64,000 bases of DNA from Jaltomata sinuosa (lineage: Eukaryota; Streptophyta; Magnoliopsida; Solanales; Solanaceae). Where the stretch lies: the NCBI GenBank assembly GCA_003996215.1, contig QJPP01001838.1:36074-100073 (forward strand). Direction: 5' to 3'. Both the position numbers and the translations under genes were made by a program. The notes beneath the pieces are model-generated. The model searched no databases, had not been told where the DNA came from, and saw nothing but the letters and a program-made list of their open reading frames with translations. Of this stretch, positions 59,495-64,000 are shown piece by piece; position 1 is the stretch's first letter; the number at the start of each line of letters is the position of its first letter.

Positions 59495-61915
59495 TGTAAC
59501 ACCCTGTACACGTATCCAGCTATCTAAGTTAAAAATCTCAGAAAATTTCAAGTTTCCAGAGACGATGGCTCAGATGATGATCCGTTATTTGGAAGCACAG
59601 GCCCGTCCTGTGGAACCATCATCCCATTTCCAGAAGACCCCTCAAAGTGTCCCTGAAATGACGAGTCCAAGAACGGTATGTCCTTCTGGACGATGAACCG
59701 TCTTCTCAGCTTTCCTGGTACTCATCGTCCTAAGTTCATAAAGCTATCTTCCAAGTGCCAGAAATGAAGAGTCAAAGGATGGCCCATCCTTCTGGACGAC
59801 GGGTCATCATTCCAACCGTAATCCCTGAGGTCCAGTAGCCCCCAGACTATTCAGTAAGACCACAGTTCCCTTAGACGGTCTGTCCATCTGGACGATGGAC
59901 CGTCGTCCAACCCGTCATCACTGACTTCGACAATTTTTCCAGCTTTTCTTAAATTAAGTCCAGGGGTATTTTGATCATTTCCTACCCTTTTTAACTATTA
60001 AGTGGTGTTGTTTTGACTACTTCTAGTAGGGTTTTCACCCATATTATCCTAACTGCCTCCTTAGTTCTCCATTCTTCTCCCAAAAAGGAAGAATTCTCTC
60101 AAGGATCATCTCAAGCTCAAGTCTCCAATCTTCAAGTTCAAGCCTCCTAGTTCTTTTTCATTGAAGTGGGTAATCTTCATCAAAGGTATGTGGGTATTCA
60201 ATAAGGGATTCCTTCACCCTTATGCCCAAAAACCCCAATCTTTTAAATTGAACTTATGGATTTCTAAACTAGGGTTCTTACTCAATTCTTATGGGTCCTT
60301 CTAAAAATGTTTCCTCATGATTCTTCTATGGGTTCTAACTCTAAATTGCATGATTTTGCATGAGTTTTTATGAGTGGTTTCTTATTCATTATTTTAAGGT
60401 CAATTCTTATTTTGAGTTATGAAGTTATGAAATTAGGGTTTTGATCTAAAATTTGGAGAAAGTTTATGAAATCAGTTTCTATGTTTAAATTCATGGTTTC
60501 CTCTTGACTACTCATGATTTGATTATGATTCTCTCATTGGTTTTGAAAGCCCAAGCATGAAAGTTGATTTCTAGCATGAACCCATGAAATTGCATGTTTC
60601 CAAGAGAAATTTGGCATGATTAGATATCATGGCCTTTATGTATTTATGAAATTACATGAAAAAGTCTTCAAGTATGATTATGAAAGAAAAGTATGTTTTA
60701 AGCTATCGCTAAGCTAAGTCTTCAGATTATGAAATTGAATTGCATGGCATCAGACATGTCTTTTTGCTTTTCAAACAGTTTTGGGCATCAGATATGTCCC
60801 TATGTTTAAAGAAAGTTTGTACATTAGATATGTCCCTATGTTTAAAGAAAGTTTGGACATCAAATATGTCCCTATGTTTAAAGAAAGGTTTGGCATCTAG
60901 ATATGCCCACCTAAGTTAAGTGAATTGCATGGTATCAGATATACCCTTACGCTTTTCAAACAGATTTGCCATCAGATATGCCGAGCATTATATGAGCTAT
61001 ATGTATGTTTTAGGAGTAGTATTAGCATCGAGTTGGATAGGGTGAGAGTACCTACAAAGATCCCAGAACTACGTTCCCCCATAGGTATTAAGTCCCCTTT
61101 ATTGGGCATCAGCATTTAGTGATCCAAAGTAATGCCTTTATACCCTGGCAAGGTATATTGTGTCCTTTTGATGGGGCGTATACATCGGATTCCATGTAGC
61201 TCACATGGTCTATGTCAGTTAGAGAACCTCCCACAGAAACAGTTTATGCTTTAAAAATGTATTGACTCTTTGCTTTCAGATTTCAGACTTACTAGTTATG
61301 ATTATATTTTTAGCTTATGGTATTACATTGAGTCATTACATTACAGATTTTACTATTACCACATGATTTCAGCTTCAAGGATAATTTAAGCATGTTTTAT
61401 CACATATGTTTGATCTCCATTTTAAACAGGCTTTCAAGTATATTTTTATCATGATCTATGCATATCCCACATACTTAGTATATTCCATAGTACTAACGTA
61501 TATTGCGCTGCATCCTTTGATGATGCAGATTCAGGTGTCCCTTCACAGTGTCGTGGCTAGAGTTCCCGGCAACTCACGCCCAGCTTTAGTGAGTCCTCAT
61601 AGTGCGAGGACTAGTTATGCTTTTCCTTATGTTAGCTTTACTTCTATACTCTGAGTTAGCAAGGGTCTTTTCCTAGAAACTCTTTATGTTACGACTAGAG
61701 GCTTTCAGACATAGTTTGTATTCGAATTCCCTTTTTGGATATTGTATGTTATGGGGCCCTTAGACCCTTCATTGATGTTTCCTTGATGGGATTTCCATTT
61801 TATGCTTCTGCTTATCTTTTGTTATACTTGAGAATGCTATGACCAAGGGTTAGCTTGGGATTCTTGTGGTCCCAAGTCCCATGTTACGTCTAGGGGGTAA
61901 CCTCGGAGTGTGACA
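59495..61915 (+). mobile_element. 5' LTR of Tekay-like element G
   Basis: TGTAACACCCTG...GGAGTGTGACA, 2421 bp. Its 5' palindrome array (about 59565-59925) uses a different core, for example GGACGATGGACCGTCGTCC at 59891-59909. Donor AAG|GTATGTGGG at 60183-60191. A GGACATCARATATGTCCCTA unit is repeated three to four times near 60785-60890. Hairpin 61653-61682. The 3' part of the element is outside the window. Confidence 0.9.
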
Positions 61916-62122
61916 AACTTGGTATCAGAGCCTCAGGTTCAAGAGTCCTAGGATGTCTAAAAGCCGCATCGAGTAGAATCTCTTTCATGGGTGTGAAGCG
62001 CGCCACACTTATGAGGGAGAGGCTATGAGATGTTTTAGAAAAAACTTCACTTCTTCATGTTCACCATCCTGCGATAGAGTTTGACTCTACTTACCCTTCT
62101 AATCCATCCTTACGCATTTTAG
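60186..62122 (+). other. Candidate leader intron of element G
   Basis: GT at 60186 after CAAAG and AG at 62121-62122; 1937 bp. Same arrangement as in B, F and H. Untested. Confidence 0.45.
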
Positions 62123-62125
62123 ATA
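61916..62125 (+). promoter_or_regulatory. Leader of element G with primer site
   Basis: TGGTATCAGAGC at 61920-61931. The leader ends GCATTTTAG (62114-62122), three bases before the gag ATG. Confidence 0.9.
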
Positions 62126-62172
62126 ATGTCTCCGCGAAGAAACCCCACTAGGAATGCTAATCCGGCCACTCC
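62126..62172 (+). pseudogene. gag start of element G, interrupted by CACTA-2
   Basis: MSPRRNPTRNANPAT followed by the CACTA end after 47 bp. The frame appears to continue to 62413, but from codon 16 on it only translates transposon ends. Confidence 0.85.
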
Positions 62173-62192
62173 CACTACTAAAAAAACTGTGA

Positions 62193-63668
62193 ATACCGAC
62201 CTCAAAATTACCGACCTCCTATGGAAGTCGGTAATTTCCGACCTCTGGAAGTCGGTATTGTTAAAAACAAAAAATTATTTTATTTTCTTAAGAAAACCGA
62301 CTTCAAGATGTCGGTTTATTTGGAAAAAAAATGCGGGAAAACCAAATACCGACCTCCGATGGTCGGAAACTTTCCCAGAAAAAATAAAATTAAGAAAAAC
62401 CGACCTCTTATAGTCGGTATCGAATTAGTAAATAAAAAATAAAATTTAAATTTATCTCAATTAAATATAAAAAAATGAAAAAAATGAATATTTTTAATAA
62501 CTTTTAAATAAACCGTCCTCCGGAGGACAGTTATTTATAAGATAAAAAACAAAAAAAATAAATTAATACCGACTTCCTGATGTCGGTAATATTAAATTTA
62601 CATAATTGATTTTATTTACCTTAAATTATTCTCATAGTGACTTCCAGAAGTCGGTATTTTTATTTTTATTTAATTATTTTATTAGGATTGACATACAGTG
62701 ATCGGTACTTGATTAGAAAATTAAGAATATAATTTAATTTTATCTCAATTAAAAATATAAAAGACTACAGAATAATATTTTGAATTAGTTTTAAATAAAG
62801 CGTCTTTCAGAAGACGGTTTTATATAAAATATAAAATAAAAATAATATTAGTACCGACATTCAGAGGTCGGTATTATTTATTTAACGTAATTAATTTTAT
62901 TTTCATTAAAATTAAAGGTAATACCGACCTCCGGAGGTCGGTAGTTTACTTTTATTTAATTATTTTGAATAAAATCGACCTCCGGATGTCGGTATTACCT
63001 TTAAAATATTTGTAATAATCACTATTTTTCTATTGTGTATAATATACGATCATTGAATATAATTAACCAAGTTATTCTATGTACTATAATGATCCGTCGT
63101 CTTGAATATATGTTTTTTTGTTGCGATATTGTACGTATATATATAGTACGTATTCAAAAGTTAATTAACTAATCGATAATCCATCCAAGCAATGGAATAC
63201 CATTGTATTACGTACACACGAGGTAATATACGATTGTTGAGTAATGTAAATAAGCAAGTCCTATATATATAGTAATGATCTGTCGTCTTGAATATATGTT
63301 TTTTTGTGGCGATATTGTACGCATATATATAGTACGTATTAAAAAGCTAATTAACCAATCGATAATCCATCCAAGTAGTATGAAATACATTGTATTTTCA
63401 TTAAAATTAAAGGCAATACCGACCTCCGGAGGTCGGTATTTTACTTTTATTTTCATTAAAATTAAAGGTAATACCGACCTCCGGAGGTCGGTATTTTACT
63501 TTTATTTTCATTAAAATTAAAGGTAATACCGACTTCCGGAGGTCGGTATTTTACTGTTATTTTCATTAAATTTAAAGGTAATCGTATTTTACTTTTATTT
63601 AATTATTTTGAATAAAATCGACCTCCGGATGTCGGTATTACCTTTAAAATATTTGTAATAATCACTAT
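62193..63668 (+). repeat. Palindromic subterminal array of CACTA-2
   Basis: About 16 copies of ACCGACCTCCGGAGGTCGGT or decayed forms, each its own inverted repeat, spaced irregularly near the end and every 55 bp at 63418-63437, 63473-63492 and 63528-63547. A flanking unit TTTTCATTAAAATTAAAGGT repeats with them. Blocks at about 62895-63025 and 63540-63668 are copies of each other. Confidence 0.92.
63026..63393 (+). repeat. 186-bp direct duplication inside the CACTA-2 array
   Basis: GTCGTCTTGAATATATG followed by GCGATATTGTAC and ATCGATAATCCATCCAAG occurs twice, near 63096 and 63282. It contains no palindromic unit. Confidence 0.85.
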
Positions 63669-64000
63669 CATTTGGGGAGAGGCCTGGAAGCATTTTGATA
63701 GAACTTATCCAGATTTTGCAGCTGAACCAAGGAATGTTAGGTTGGGTTTGTGTGCTGATGGTTTCACCCCTTTTTCAGTTGGGGCTGCACCATATTCATG
63801 TTGGCTTGTGTTTATTACACCGTATAATCTTCCACCTGAGATGTGTATGACAAGTCCATATATATTTCTGAATTGTGTTATTCCTGGCCCGCGTAATCCA
63901 AAAGGTCTGATCGATGTGTACTTACAACCTTTGATTGATGAGTTGAAACTGTTGTGGTCTGTGGGGGTTGAAACATGGGACATTTCTCGTAAACAAAATT
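63669..64000 (+). pseudogene. TNP2 transposase fragment of CACTA-2, open to the window end
   Basis: Open frame beginning WGEAWKHFDRTYPDF and continuing VRLGLCADGFTPF, SCWLVFITPYNLPPEMCM, NCVIPGPRNPKGLIDVYLQP and LWSVGVETWDISRKQ. It aligns with CACTA-1 TNP2 from about 22210 to 22530 and has no stop where CACTA-1 has two. The first 290 or so codons of the family are missing: subterminal repeat joins mid-gene sequence, so the copy is an internal-deletion derivative. It may still be transcribed. Confidence 0.88.

Larger units (their letters stand above)
62173..64000 (+). mobile_element. Second CACTA transposon (CACTA-2), left part
   Basis: Starts CACTACTAAAAAAACTG at 62173 inside the gag of element G, preceded by TCC as the possible 3-bp duplication. 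About 1.5 kb of AT-rich subterminal DNA with palindromes follows, then a TNP2 transposase fragment on the plus strand running off the window. The right end is not seen. Confidence 0.88.

Noticed and set aside
1..64000. Host genes, tRNA or rRNA genes, or a defence-like gene cluster
   Set aside because: All coding similarity belongs to gypsy elements or CACTA transposons, and no cloverleaf or rRNA segment was recognised.

Overview
This window looks like plant pericentromeric or other repeat-rich heterochromatin, most likely from a Solanaceae genome. That guess rests on the Ty3/gypsy Tekay (Del), Athila and Tat lineages, the tRNA-iMet and tRNA-Asp type primer sites, and the En/Spm (CACTA) elements; species cannot be fixed by eye. 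I see no host protein gene, tRNA, rRNA or CRISPR array. Essentially all of the 64 kb is transposable elements nested in one another, and nearly every coding region is broken.

Layout. 1-3604: LTR-derived non-coding sequence followed by a plus-strand LTR with two internal tandem arrays. 3605-6055: the start of a minus-strand Tekay element (gag start fragment, leader with primer site, whole 5' LTR). 6056-14890: a decayed plus-strand Tat-lineage pol (RT, RNase H, second archaeal-type RNase H, integrase). It is split by a solo LTR at 8569-10745 with a perfect GATAT target duplication, and followed by about 2.9 kb of Tat 3' non-coding DNA carrying four kinds of tandem repeat. 14950-43229: a minus-strand Tekay element 'A' whose protease codons are split by a 19.9-kb CACTA transposon (17666-37605). 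The CACTA carries a TNP2-type transposase gene and a multi-exon TNPA/Transposase_24-like gene. A 6.8-kb Athila-lineage element (28850-35630, duplication GGTAG) sits inside an intron of the latter. A's 5' LTR is itself split by a solo LTR (39123-41098, duplication CCCAA). 43230-44857: a truncated minus-strand LTR of the same family as the 8.6-kb solo LTR. 44858-45555: unassigned AT-rich DNA.

45556-64000 is a second nest on the plus strand. A Tekay-like element 'F' (LTR 45556-48095, short gag remnant) has a second LTR copy hit twice: by a full-length Tekay element 'H' (49886-59344, duplication GCCTT) and, 145 bp further on, by element 'G' (LTR 59495-61915). G's gag is interrupted 47 bp after its ATG by a second CACTA (62173 to the window end), whose subterminal region is packed with 20-bp perfect or near-perfect palindromes.

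The best candidates for new biology are in the non-coding parts of the elements. (1) The Tekay LTRs all contain an AG|GTATG splice donor, and most intact leaders a TTTCAG or TTTTAG acceptor 2-4 bp before the gag ATG, suggesting an intron that removes the primer site from the gag mRNA. (2) Unrelated LTR families carry unrelated short palindromes arrayed at similar offsets in the promoter-proximal 5' part of the LTR. (3) A 30-nt hairpin is kept in all Tekay LTRs with paired changes. (4) The palindromic subterminal array of the second CACTA shows one unit with its palindrome cut out. None of these was tested computationally here.
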